From: Paenibacillus radicis (ex Gao et al. 2016)
Lineage (GTDB): Bacteria; Bacillota; Bacilli; Paenibacillales; Paenibacillaceae
Length of the DNA: 64,000 nucleotides
Reading direction: 5' to 3'
Assembly: GCF_014641555.1 (NCBI RefSeq)
Contig: NZ_BMHY01000002.1
Span: forward strand, 186,001-250,000
Shown: in pieces, positions 7,072 through 14,493 of the stretch
Layout of the letters: each line of letters starts with the position of its first letter
Numbering within the stretch: position 1 is the stretch's first letter
Notes under the pieces: generated by a model
Seen by the model: the letters and a program-made list of their open reading frames with translations, nothing else
The model's database searches: none
Told to the model about the DNA's origin: nothing
Program-made: the position numbers and the translations under genes

Positions 7072-8883
7072 GTGAGATTATGGCTGGAGAAACAAGTGAT
7101 TCGCTTCACCCGTGGAATGAACCTGCGCAGCAAAGTGCTGGTTATGTACGGGCTCATTTTAGTTTTGCCTACTTTAGTGTTAGGGGGCAGCGCCATTTAT
7201 TTGGTCATTCAAAGCTTTCATCAAAGCTATTTGACGACGGTAGATGAGGCTGTAAGACAAACGGCTCAAAACGTCGATTTTGGCAAAAAAAGCTATGATT
7301 TGCTCGCTGTTCGGACGGCGACTGATGGTGAGCTTATATCCAGACTCGGGCGCAGTTACGCCGATATGACTGAAATATTGGATACCGTCAATTATGTGGA
7401 CCGCACATTCCTTATTACGAGCAAGTATTTGCCGGGAATTGCGGATTTTCGCATTTATCATACGAATGAAACGCTGGTGCAGGACGGTCAGCTGCTGTGG
7501 CGGCCAGAGAAGCGGTCGCTGGTTGGCATGGATGAGCAGACTTGGTATGAAGAGGCGGCCAGCAGCGATCAAGCGCTGCGCTGGAGCAACGCGCCAAGCA
7601 ATCCGAAGCAAATTGTCATTACGCGCAAAATTATGGGTGCCGACGGCAGCCTGCTGGGCATGGTCTACATTTTACTCAATTATGACAGCGTTTTCGGCGA
7701 ATTACTCGATAAACCGTTCAAAGGTGCGGGAAATTTATTTGTTGTCGATAGCAGCCGGCATGCGATTGCGGCGACGGAGACGGCGAAAATCGGCAACCGT
7801 ATCGTCACAAAGGAATGGCCGATGAGTGACACGGAGGAAGAATCGGCAGCGGAGACGGATGGCTCGCCAGCCGTGTATGACCTCACTCCAACTAAAGAGC
7901 TGTTGATCGCCAAGCCGCTTTCCTCTGGCTGGGAGGTCGTCGCGCAGCTTCCAATGCAGTACATGGACAGTCAGAACCGGAGGATCTTGTTGCTCAATGT
8001 TTCGATAACGGCGCTCTTTCTTTTATGCTCGCTATTTCTGATCATGACGATCGTCAAAAATATGGTATGGCGGATCCGCAAGCTGGGGACGCGAATGAGC
8101 GATCTATCGCGCGGACAGTTTGAGGTCAGCGTTCGCCATAATAATAACGATGAGCTGGGCGACCTTGAGAGCATGTTCAATTCGATGTCCGAGCGGCTGG
8201 GCAAGCTGGTGGAAGATATTACGAAGGCGGGGTTGATGGAGAAGGAGCAAGCATTCAAAGCGCTTCAAGCGCAGATCAACCCGCATTTCATTTACAATTC
8301 CTTGAGTCTGCTTCGCTGGCGTGCGCTGGATGTGCAGGATGAAGGGCAAATTCAGATCATCGACGCACTGACGACCTTTTACCGGCTGGCGCTCAATAAT
8401 CAGATTAGTGTCATCCGTATTCGCGATGAGCTGGAGCATGTCAAAGCCTACTTGGATATTCATCAGTTCCGCTATCCGGATCGGGTTCGGGTGGAATGGG
8501 ACGTTGACAGTTCCGTGCTCGACTTCTATACCATTAAGACCGTGCTGCAGCCGATTGTTGAAAACTGTTATTTACATGGAGCGATTACTCGTAAGAAGGA
8601 CGCATTCATTCGCGTCTCGGTGAACCGAGAGGGCGATAATATTCGAATGTCTATCCTTGATAACGGCAATGGCATTGCTGAGGACGTTCTGAACGGAATC
8701 GAGGCGGGAACGCATATAGGAAAAGGCAATGGATTTGGCACGGCTAACATTAAGGAACGGCTATCGCTTTATTTTGGCAGCAGGGCTTCATTCATCATAG
8801 AAAGCGAGGCTGGCGAATGGACGCGGGTAAGTATCGTATTTCCGGCATCCGCGGAACAGCCTGCCATTAGGAGGGAAATATAA
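7072..8883 (+). CDS. YesM-family sensor histidine kinase (system 1)
   Basis: A 603-residue membrane kinase. A first transmembrane helix (about residues 21-43) and a second (about 303-325) enclose a large extracellular sensor domain. A HAMP region follows, then the His_kinase domain with QINPHFIYNSL (phosphoacceptor H405) and an HATPase_c domain with NCYLHG and DNGNGI boxes. It starts at GTG 7072, preceded by AAAGGGGTC. The cognate response regulator begins one base after its stop. Such kinases sense carbohydrates or the loaded binding protein and induce the adjacent transporter. Confidence 0.92.
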   Translation: MRLWLEKQVIRFTRGMNLRSKVLVMYGLILVLPTLVLGGSAIYLVIQSFHQSYLTTVDEAVRQTAQNVDFGKKSYDLLAVRTATDGELISRLGRSYADMTEILDTVNYVDRTFLITSKYLPGIADFRIYHTNETLVQDGQLLWRPEKRSLVGMDEQTWYEEAASSDQALRWSNAPSNPKQIVITRKIMGADGSLLGMVYILLNYDSVFGELLDKPFKGAGNLFVVDSSRHAIAATETAKIGNRIVTKEWPMSDTEEESAAETDGSPAVYDLTPTKELLIAKPLSSGWEVVAQLPMQYMDSQNRRILLLNVSITALFLLCSLFLIMTIVKNMVWRIRKLGTRMSDLSRGQFEVSVRHNNNDELGDLESMFNSMSERLGKLVEDITKAGLMEKEQAFKALQAQINPHFIYNSLSLLRWRALDVQDEGQIQIIDALTTFYRLALNNQISVIRIRDELEHVKAYLDIHQFRYPDRVRVEWDVDSSVLDFYTIKTVLQPIVENCYLHGAITRKKDAFIRVSVNREGDNIRMSILDNGNGIAEDVLNGIEAGTHIGKGNGFGTANIKERLSLYFGSRASFIIESEAGEWTRVSIVFPASAEQPAIRREI

Positions 8884-8884
8884 C

Positions 8885-10531
8885 ATGCTAAACGTGATGA
8901 TCGTAGACGATGAGCCTTCCAACATTCAAGGACTGGTCCGTTATATTAAGTGGCAGGATCATGGGTATGCGCCTCCGGTGACGCATGAATCGGGAGAAGA
9001 AGCGCTGGAGGCACTTCAAGAGACGGAGTTTGACGTTCTTATTTCCGATGTATCTATGCCAGATATGAACGGTATTGAACTGGTAGCAAGAGCCAAAGCG
9101 CTTTATCCACATATTCAGGTTCTGATGATTAGCGGCTACAATGAATTTGAATTTGTTCAGGATGCCATTCATGTTGGTGCTCAAGCTTATGTACTGAAGC
9201 CGCTGAAGTTTGAGGAAGTGACGAGCCGTCTGGATACGTTCCGGGCTACGCTTGAGAAAATGCAGCAGATTGTCGAACAGACGAGCGAACTGGAGAAAAA
9301 AGTATCCGGCAGCCTGAAAGTCGTCAAGGAACGTTTCGTTAACGATCTGATCGCTGAAATGGTGCAGACCGACGACATGCTGCTCTCGTGGAAAAGTTTG
9401 ATGGAGCTGCCTCAGATTGCCCATGGATTGCGAGTCATCCTGTTTGGCCTCGATCATTTCTTGTCCTTAAGCAAGGATGCCAAGGAACGAATGGTGCTGG
9501 GGAGCGGTTTCCGCAAAACGGTGGATGTTGGCTTATCCGATCTGGAATCGCTGTATGTGGCGCAGACAGCTCCGGATGAAATAGCGGTGCTGCATGTCAA
9601 TCCGACGCCGGAGGAAAGCGCGGCGTTAGAGAAGCAGATGGTTTTCATCCAGCGCATGATGGAGGAGCAGTATGGATCTACCGTAACAGTCGGTTTAAGC
9701 CGAACGGGTGACGGCTGGGTGGATGCGCCGCTCTGCTATAAGGAAGTAAAGTTCAAAATGGCTCAGGCGCGGCTCATGTCCGACGGTCAGATTGTCCATT
9801 ACGATCCGACGGACTCGCATGAGTTCAAGGAATATCGGCTGCGCGAGGAATTTATGCCGAATATCGTTAAGCTGATGGAGTCAGGAGACCGGGCCAAAGT
9901 GGGCGAATATATGAACCGGGTATTCGACTTGCTGCAATCCCAGGAGCCGTTCTCTTTCTCTTACGCTCAAGCGTTTGGCATGAGCTTTCTTAGCGAACTG
10001 ATCCGCATTTTGAAATGGCAAAACGGAGCAGAGGGCGAAATCAATATTTTAATGTGGCGCAGAATGCTCGATTGCAGCAGTACCAGCCAAATTATCGAGC
10101 TGTTGGTCGAATACGTAGATCGCTATATGCTCGTTGAGAAAAAAGAGCAAGGACATCAGCTCCATAATCTGATTCGACAAATTGCCGCGTTTATCGAGGA
10201 GCGTGTCCACGAGAGCTGGACGGTGAAGCAGCTTGCCGAACAGTTTAATCTGAACGCCAGCTATTTAAGCGTGTTGTTTAAGAAGGAGATGGGGAAGACG
10301 ATTTCCGAGTTCGTTCAGGAAACCCGCATCCAGCTGGCGAAGCAACTGCTTCAGGACCCGGGCATTAAAGTGTACGAAGTAGCAGACCGGGTGGGCATTC
10401 AAACCTCAGCCTACTTCACGTACCTGTTCAAAAAGATGGTCAACTGCACCCCGCAGGAGTTCAGGGACCATCACTATTCGGTCGATGGATCGGGAAGCGG
10501 CGGCGGAGCCAGGCCGGGGGCTGGGCGTTAG
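8885..10531 (+). CDS. YesN-family response regulator, REC plus AraC DNA-binding domain (system 1)
   Basis: A 548-residue regulator. The receiver domain (1-120) has the acidic pair in MIVDDEP, phosphoacceptor D55 in ISDVSMPDMNG and the conserved K in YVLKPL. A long central region follows, then two AraC helix-turn-helix motifs near the C-terminus (WTVKQLAEQFNLNASYLSVL; VADRVGIQTSAYFTYLFKK). A Gly/Ser/Ala tail after residue 530 is unusual and probably disordered. It is paired with the preceding kinase and likely activates the transporter operon from 3440. Confidence 0.92.
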   Translation: MLNVMIVDDEPSNIQGLVRYIKWQDHGYAPPVTHESGEEALEALQETEFDVLISDVSMPDMNGIELVARAKALYPHIQVLMISGYNEFEFVQDAIHVGAQAYVLKPLKFEEVTSRLDTFRATLEKMQQIVEQTSELEKKVSGSLKVVKERFVNDLIAEMVQTDDMLLSWKSLMELPQIAHGLRVILFGLDHFLSLSKDAKERMVLGSGFRKTVDVGLSDLESLYVAQTAPDEIAVLHVNPTPEESAALEKQMVFIQRMMEEQYGSTVTVGLSRTGDGWVDAPLCYKEVKFKMAQARLMSDGQIVHYDPTDSHEFKEYRLREEFMPNIVKLMESGDRAKVGEYMNRVFDLLQSQEPFSFSYAQAFGMSFLSELIRILKWQNGAEGEINILMWRRMLDCSSTSQIIELLVEYVDRYMLVEKKEQGHQLHNLIRQIAAFIEERVHESWTVKQLAEQFNLNASYLSVLFKKEMGKTISEFVQETRIQLAKQLLQDPGIKVYEVADRVGIQTSAYFTYLFKKMVNCTPQEFRDHHYSVDGSGSGGGARPGAGR

Positions 10532-10664
10532 GGGCTGGCTTTTCCTTACGGCAAGCGGGAGGCTTGAAGCAATTCATTCGTTTGTATGCGTGTAAGTAGC
10601 GAATGAGGAAGAGCTCGATTCTTTTTCGTGAATTAAAAGATAGAGAGTTTATCCGCATGGTATC

Positions 10665-10889
10665 ACGTTGGAAATATCCAACGTAGAAGCGGGAAAGCAG
10701 CAAAGAATGCGCCTTACGTTGGAGAAATCCAACGTAAAGGCGGGTAGTGCAGCGGAAGAGTAGCCTAACGTTGGATATTTCCAACGTAGAGGGGGGAAAG
10801 CAGTAAAAAATGTGCCCTAGGTTGGAAAAATCCAACGTAGAGGCGTTAAACTAGCAGAGAATAAGCTCTATGTTGTAGGAAGTACATGT
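10665..10889 (+). repeat. tandem array of 20-bp palindromes, period 51-52 bp
   Basis: Four copies of the palindrome ACGTTGGANWWWTCCAACGT start at 10665, 10716, 10768 and 10819, and a decayed fifth starts at 10870. The spacing is 51, 52, 51 and 51 bases. The sequence between palindromes is also related (GGGAAAGCAGCAAAGAATG against GGGAAAGCAGTAAAAAATG), so the real unit is the whole 51-52 bp segment. It is therefore not a CRISPR. It lies just after the response regulator gene. Confidence 0.85.
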
Positions 10890-10935
10890 TGATTGGCTGC
10901 AGCATTTTGATAATCCTTAATAGCTCCAAAGCAAC

Positions 10936-11073
10936 GATCAAAATGCAAAAGTGCATTTGAAAAGCCTCCATTTCGCTCTATCGAGGCTTTTCAGGTCAAT
11001 CAAACTGCACATTTACATTTTGAAGCGATAAAGCGACTGAAATATGGATATCACATTCAGTTCTACATTTTGA
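10936..11073 (+). repeat. interspersed palindromic repeat, copy A
   Basis: It contains TCAAAATGCAAAAGTGCATT (from 10938), then an inverted form TCAAACTGCACATTTACATT (from 11000) and a third partial unit ending TTCTACATTTTGAT. The same block order recurs at 29821-30009 and 62871-63060; this copy lacks the first unit. Its spacer also forms a hairpin, GAAAAGCCTC (10959-10968) with GAGGCTTTTC (10983-10992). Confidence 0.8.
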
Positions 11074-11078
11074 TTTCC

Positions 11079-11120
11079 TAGCTCAGCGGGAGAGTACTAT
11101 TGTGACAGGGTAGGGGTCAG
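11079..11120 (+). pseudogene. tRNA-Val(GAC)-like remnant
   Basis: TAGCTCAGCGGGAGAGTA is a standard tRNA D-arm. It is followed by an anticodon arm CTATT / GTGACAG / GGTAG whose loop has U33 and the anticodon GAC (Val), then the variable region GGGTC. The T-arm is replaced by unrelated sequence and no acceptor 3' half is present, so it cannot be a working tRNA. It lies directly between repeat copy A and a long hairpin. Confidence 0.6.
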
Positions 11121-11132
11121 AAGTTAGATGGC

Positions 11133-11180
11133 AGAAAAGAGCAGACGGACTCGCTTCAGCGAACCGTACTGCTCTTTTCT
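11133..11180 (+). repeat. nested hairpin, first twin near the FN3 gene
   Basis: AGAAAAGAGCAGACGG pairs with CCGTACTGCTCTTTTCT, and the loop holds a second stem TCGC-TTCA-GCGA. A near copy is at 12253-12307 just after the fibronectin-III gene. Here no complete gene lies directly upstream and the T tract is poor. Confidence 0.7.
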
Positions 11181-11320
11181 TATTCTGTGAGCATCGTTTC
11201 AGAGCGTATTTCTAAGAGGATAATGTGTTTTTTTATCGAGTTTGATAAGGGACATTGTTGACTTGAAAATGGAGTGATAACCTGATTTTGTAAGATTAAA
11301 TTTACAATTAAAGGAGGAAG

Positions 11321-11338
11321 ATGACACAAATTCACTGA
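11321..11338 (+). other. five-codon reading frame with strong ribosome site
   Basis: AAAGGAGGAAG is followed directly by ATG ACA CAA ATT CAC TGA (MTQIH). It precedes the fibronectin-III protein gene by 60 bases. It may be a leader peptide, or a relic of a start that was lost; nothing else supports translation. Confidence 0.25.
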
Positions 11339-11397
11339 GGTTGATAGGGCAGTGTGTAGGCGGCTTAAAAACTCAAATGGAGAAGGAAGTGTAGATC

Positions 11398-12231
11398 TTG
11401 AAATTGAAAAAATGGCTGGTTGCTTTGATTGCCCTTATGCTGCTGATTCCGGCGATGTCGGCTAATGCGGCGACAGGAGCTTATGTAACAAACGTCACTT
11501 CCAATTCATTGACCTTGTTGTGGACGCTTCAATCTGGAGAAAATTATGTTCATGTTTATAAGGACGGGACCTTTTATTCCACAATGGCGGGGAATGGCAT
11601 CAATGTTACGGGGCTCAGCCCTTGCACGACGTATAATTTCAATGTTGTCAGCGGCCAAAGCGGGTATTCCAGCACGTCGACATCCGCAACTACATTGGGC
11701 TGCGATCCGACTCCAACTGCTCCAGTCATTACGTACACAACCGGCCCTTATTACAATATCAATCTTTCATGGACTGCGACGAACGCGACCAGCTATGACA
11801 TTTACAAGGATAATGCGTTTGTGGCCAACACGACAAATACGTCTTACACGATTTCGGGCTCAATGAGCACGACCCATGCGATTAAAATCGTCGCCAAAAA
11901 TAATACGGGACAGTCGGCCTCTTCAACGATTTCTGTCACGACCCCCGGCTTCTCCAATTCATGGACGGCAGCATTGAACGCAGGAAACATCAGAGTAGGT
12001 ACGGCAATAGCTAACCAAAGCTATACGTCTTCCACGACCATGTATATGGATCTATATCGCGTAACGGCTTCGGGAGACGTATTTGTAGCGAGCACTAGCG
12101 TATATCTTAACCCTTCGCAATCGACAGGAGGCTGGTACAATCTTGCCTACGGTCAGCCTGCGGGAACATACAAAGTGACGCTCCATTCTACTTATGCCAG
12201 TACATCCGGAGCTTCGTTGGGGAATTTCTAA
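11398..12231 (+). CDS. secreted fibronectin type III domain protein
   Basis: A 277-residue protein starting at TTG 11398 (AGAAGGAAG lies upstream). It has a clear signal peptide (MKLKKWLVALIALMLLIPAM, cleaved near ANA-AT). Two FN3-like repeats follow: about residues 25-105 (SNSLTLLWTLQSGENYVHVY; GLSPCTTYNFNVVS) and 108-182 (INLSWTATNATSYDIYKDNA). A C-terminal Thr/Ser-rich beta domain follows to 277. No catalytic domain, LPXTG or SLH anchor is visible, so it is probably released or loosely wall-associated. It stands alone, with a long hairpin on each side. Confidence 0.75.
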   Translation: MKLKKWLVALIALMLLIPAMSANAATGAYVTNVTSNSLTLLWTLQSGENYVHVYKDGTFYSTMAGNGINVTGLSPCTTYNFNVVSGQSGYSSTSTSATTLGCDPTPTAPVITYTTGPYYNINLSWTATNATSYDIYKDNAFVANTTNTSYTISGSMSTTHAIKIVAKNNTGQSASSTISVTTPGFSNSWTAALNAGNIRVGTAIANQSYTSSTTMYMDLYRVTASGDVFVASTSVYLNPSQSTGGWYNLAYGQPAGTYKVTLHSTYASTSGASLGNF

Positions 12232-12252
12232 GGACTGAAATGACAGTAAGGA

Positions 12253-12307
12253 ACAAAGAGCAGACGGGATCGCTTCAGCGAAACCTGTACTGCTCTTTGC
12301 TTTTTTT
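12253..12307 (+). terminator. nested hairpin with T8 tract, second twin
   Basis: ACAAAGAGCAGACGGG pairs with CCTGTACTGCTCTTTGC, followed by TTTTTTTT; the loop again holds TCGC-TTCA-GCGA. It acts as the terminator of the FN3 gene and is a near copy of the hairpin at 11133-11180. Confidence 0.8.
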
Positions 12308-12370
12308 TGAGAGCATTGCAGCAAAGTTTAATTGATAGAGGTTCTACAGCGATAGTTTGTGCAATGAGGG

Positions 12371-12418
12371 AGCGGAGCGTTCTGAGTTCATGATGACTTT
12401 TCGCTGATTCGCTCCATT
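12371..12418 (+). repeat. 48-bp intergenic repeat, copy 1
   Basis: AGCGGAGCGTTCTGAGTTCA followed by TGATGACTTT and GATTCGCTCCATT recurs with few changes at 30474-30521. Both copies lie in gene-poor strips that also hold the interspersed palindromic repeat. Confidence 0.7.
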
Positions 12419-12459
12419 TTGCATCATGAAAGCAATCGGAGATATTTTTTTATTCTTGT

Positions 12460-12499
12460 TGTATGTTATAATGCACATATGTATTGTATAACGCACATT
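12460..12499 (+). promoter_or_regulatory. tandem 20-bp direct repeat before the XRE-cupin gene
   Basis: TGTATGTTATAATGCACATA and TGTATTGTATAACGCACATT abut exactly and match at 16 of 20 positions. The first contains a TATAAT -10-like box. Lying 20 bases before an XRE regulator start, it is a good candidate autoregulatory operator. Confidence 0.55.
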
Positions 12500-12519
12500 C
12501 ATAATCAAGGGGGACCATC

Positions 12520-13074
12520 ATGCATCCCATTAATATTAGCATTAGCAAAAATGTATTAAGGATAAGGAAGGACCGAAAGCTCAGCTTAGATCAAGTTGCA
12601 GAACTATCAGGGGTCAGTAAAGCGATGTTAGGTCAAATTGAGCGGGGCGAGACGAATCCTACCATAACAACGCTCTGGAAAATCGCGAACGGGCTGCGTA
12701 TTTCTTTTTCTTCCCTGATCAAGGAAGAGTCAGCGCTGGTTACCATCATGTCTAAAGAAAGTGTAGTTGCGCTTACGGAGGATGAAGGAAAGTACCGCGT
12801 GTACCCCTTGTTCCCCTTTGATCCCAAGAAGCAGTTCGAAATGTATGCGATGGAAATCGACCCGCAATGCTGCCATGAATCAGAGCCTCATCATGAGGGT
12901 GTAGAAGAATATATATCGGTAACCGAAGGGACGTTAGAGCTATTAATAGAGCAGGAGCTATTCATAGTGAACCCAGGCAGCACGATTCATTTTCAAGCGG
13001 AAAAACCGCATGCCTACCGAAATTCGGGAGAATCAACGGTCAAATGTATGCTTACGGTTCATTATCCGGGCTAA
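12520..13074 (+). CDS. XRE-family regulator with C-terminal cupin
   Basis: A 184-residue protein. Residues 8-65 form an XRE helix-turn-helix (LRIRKDRKLSLDQVAELSGV; SKAMLGQIERGETNPTITTL). Residues about 105-183 form a cupin (SEPHHEGVEEYISVTEGTLE; NPGSTIHFQAEKPHAYRNSG), which probably binds a small ligand. Start: GGGGGACC then ATG. It lies 43 bases before azlC, and this regulator-plus-azlCD arrangement is common in Bacillota, so it very likely controls the exporter. A tandem direct repeat upstream is the probable operator. Confidence 0.9.
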   Translation: MHPINISISKNVLRIRKDRKLSLDQVAELSGVSKAMLGQIERGETNPTITTLWKIANGLRISFSSLIKEESALVTIMSKESVVALTEDEGKYRVYPLFPFDPKKQFEMYAMEIDPQCCHESEPHHEGVEEYISVTEGTLELLIEQELFIVNPGSTIHFQAEKPHAYRNSGESTVKCMLTVHYPG

Positions 13075-13117
13075 CGGCTAGAGGCAAGTTAGACGGTTTA
13101 GGAGGGGAAATAGAGAC

Positions 13118-13858
13118 TTGGAAGCTCACAAAGATTATATTCCAGCACCTGCACATGCAGTAGAAGTAACCGAGGATACTTTCCTTCAGGGGATAAAAGA
13201 TTGTATTCCAACTCTGCTCGGTTACTTAAGTATAGGATTTGCTGCAGGTGTTGTTGGTCATACTTCAGGCTTAAGCATCGTTGAAATTACGCTAATGTCT
13301 TTGCTGATCTACGCCGGTTCTGCGCAATTTATCGTTGCCGGAATGCTTGCGGCACAAGGATCGGCGATTGCTATTATCGCGACGGTATTCATTGTCAATC
13401 TTCGTCATATGCTGCTTAGCGCAGCTTTATCGCCTTATTTTCGCCAATTAACTCCCTTAAAGACGATGTTAATCGGCTCGTTGCTTACAGATGAGACATT
13501 TGGCGTTGCAATCAATCAGACGGCGAAGAGAGCAGCTCTTAGTGCGAAATGGATGAATGGACTTAATTTGACTGCTTATCTCAATTGGATTGTAGCCACA
13601 GTAGCCGGAGCTTTTTTCGGTCAATGGATTACAGATCCAGAGAAGTATGGTTTGCACTTTGCTTTGCCTGCCATGTTTATCGGTCTTCTCGTCATTCAAA
13701 TCATGAGCCGGGGCAAAATTCGTAAAGATCTGGTTGTCGCAATCAGTGCAGGTGTCATCGTTATCGGAGCAAGCTTTGTGCTATCTGGAAGCATGGCTGT
13801 CATTGCTGCAACTGTTGTTGCCGCAACATTAGGAGTGGTGGTGGAAAAGTGGAAGTAA
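13118..13858 (+). CDS. azlC: AzlC-family branched-chain amino acid exporter large subunit
   Basis: A 246-residue membrane protein with the AzlC hallmarks: GIKDCIPTLLGYLSIGFAAG, LLIYAGSAQFIVAGML and NLRHMLLSAALSPYF. With AzlD it exports branched-chain amino acids, and in B. subtilis it gives 4-azaleucine resistance. It starts at TTG 13118 behind TAGGAGGGG; no better ATG is near. The azlD gene overlaps its 3' end by 10 bases, implying translational coupling. Confidence 0.93.
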   Translation: MEAHKDYIPAPAHAVEVTEDTFLQGIKDCIPTLLGYLSIGFAAGVVGHTSGLSIVEITLMSLLIYAGSAQFIVAGMLAAQGSAIAIIATVFIVNLRHMLLSAALSPYFRQLTPLKTMLIGSLLTDETFGVAINQTAKRAALSAKWMNGLNLTAYLNWIVATVAGAFFGQWITDPEKYGLHFALPAMFIGLLVIQIMSRGKIRKDLVVAISAGVIVIGASFVLSGSMAVIAATVVAATLGVVVEKWK

Positions 13859-14169
13859 GAGGGGATGTGCTGCTGGTCATTATTGGTGCAGCTCTTGTCA
13901 CGCTAATTCCGAGAGTAGTGCCGCTTATGGTACTGAGTCGCATGAGGATACCGGATTGGGTCATGCGATGGCTGAATTATATCCCGATAGCCGTCATGGC
14001 CGCATTGGTGGGGGAACAATTAATGACGGCAGAGGGCGGCCTTTTTCAGAATAAGATAGAACTGCTTGCAGCGCTGCCGACATTTGCAATGGCCATACTT
14101 ACACGCAGCCTATTAGGAACCGTTGCGGTTGGAATTGTTTCAGTGATGGTGCTTCGTCTTCTTTTATAA
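13849..14169 (+). CDS. azlD: AzlD-family branched-chain amino acid exporter small subunit
   Basis: A 106-residue membrane protein with about four hydrophobic segments and the AzlD motif TLIPRVVPLMVLSRMRIPDW. It starts at GTG 13849 inside the end of azlC, in another frame. The size and coupling are typical of the family. It ends the azl operon; a terminator-like hairpin lies about 100 bases downstream. Confidence 0.92.
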   Translation: MEVRGDVLLVIIGAALVTLIPRVVPLMVLSRMRIPDWVMRWLNYIPIAVMAALVGEQLMTAEGGLFQNKIELLAALPTFAMAILTRSLLGTVAVGIVSVMVLRLLL

Positions 14170-14271
14170 TCGGTAGCTGCCAAGACTAAATTTCGAATTT
14201 GTAAAATAAGGAACATTTTTACTTCGTTTTTTGATAAAATGAATAGATACTAACGCTAATACGACAACATA

Positions 14272-14316
14272 CGACTCTGCCTTTAGGATTGATTATCTTA
14301 GGTAGGGTCGTTTTTT
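14272..14316 (+). terminator. terminator-like hairpin upstream of the 49-residue protein
   Basis: CGACTCTGCCT pairs with AGGTAGGGTCG (two G-T pairs) around a 17-base loop, followed by T6. It may end the azl transcript or attenuate the gene at 14337. Confidence 0.6.
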
Positions 14317-14336
14317 CATAGGAGGGAGGACCTTGC

Positions 14337-14486
14337 ATGGAATATCTATTTATTGCAGTTGTGGTGTTCTTTATCATCGCATTGGGGGTTCGCGTCGGAG
14401 TGGACTCTTCTAAGAATGCGCAATATACGAAAGAGTTATTGAAAGAGTTAAGGGAAATGAAAGAGCTACTGCAAAAAGGAGAGTAG
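14337..14486 (+). CDS. 49-residue membrane-anchored coiled-coil miniprotein
   Basis: ATG 14337 follows GGAGGGAGGA with good spacing. The peptide MEYLFIAVVVFFIIALGVRV is one membrane helix, and the rest (KNAQYTKELLKELREMKELL) is a strongly charged heptad-like helix. It stops 7 bases before the alpha/beta hydrolase gene, so they are probably co-transcribed. It has the same build as the protein at 2650-2805. Function unknown. Confidence 0.6.
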   Translation: MEYLFIAVVVFFIIALGVRVGVDSSKNAQYTKELLKELREMKELLQKGE

Positions 14487-14493
14487 ACCATTC

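Larger units (their letters stand above)
10532..11397 (+). other. gene-poor strip rich in repeats
   Basis: No convincing protein gene is visible in these 866 bases. In order the strip holds a 51-52 bp tandem palindrome array, a copy of an interspersed repeat shared with two other places in this window, a tRNA-Val-like remnant, a long nested hairpin and a five-codon reading frame with a strong ribosome site. The next gene starts at 11398. Confidence 0.75.

Noticed and set aside
10665-10889. CRISPR array
   Set aside because: The repeats are evenly spaced, but they are palindromes of only 20 bp and the intervening segments resemble each other, unlike unique spacers; no cas genes are near.
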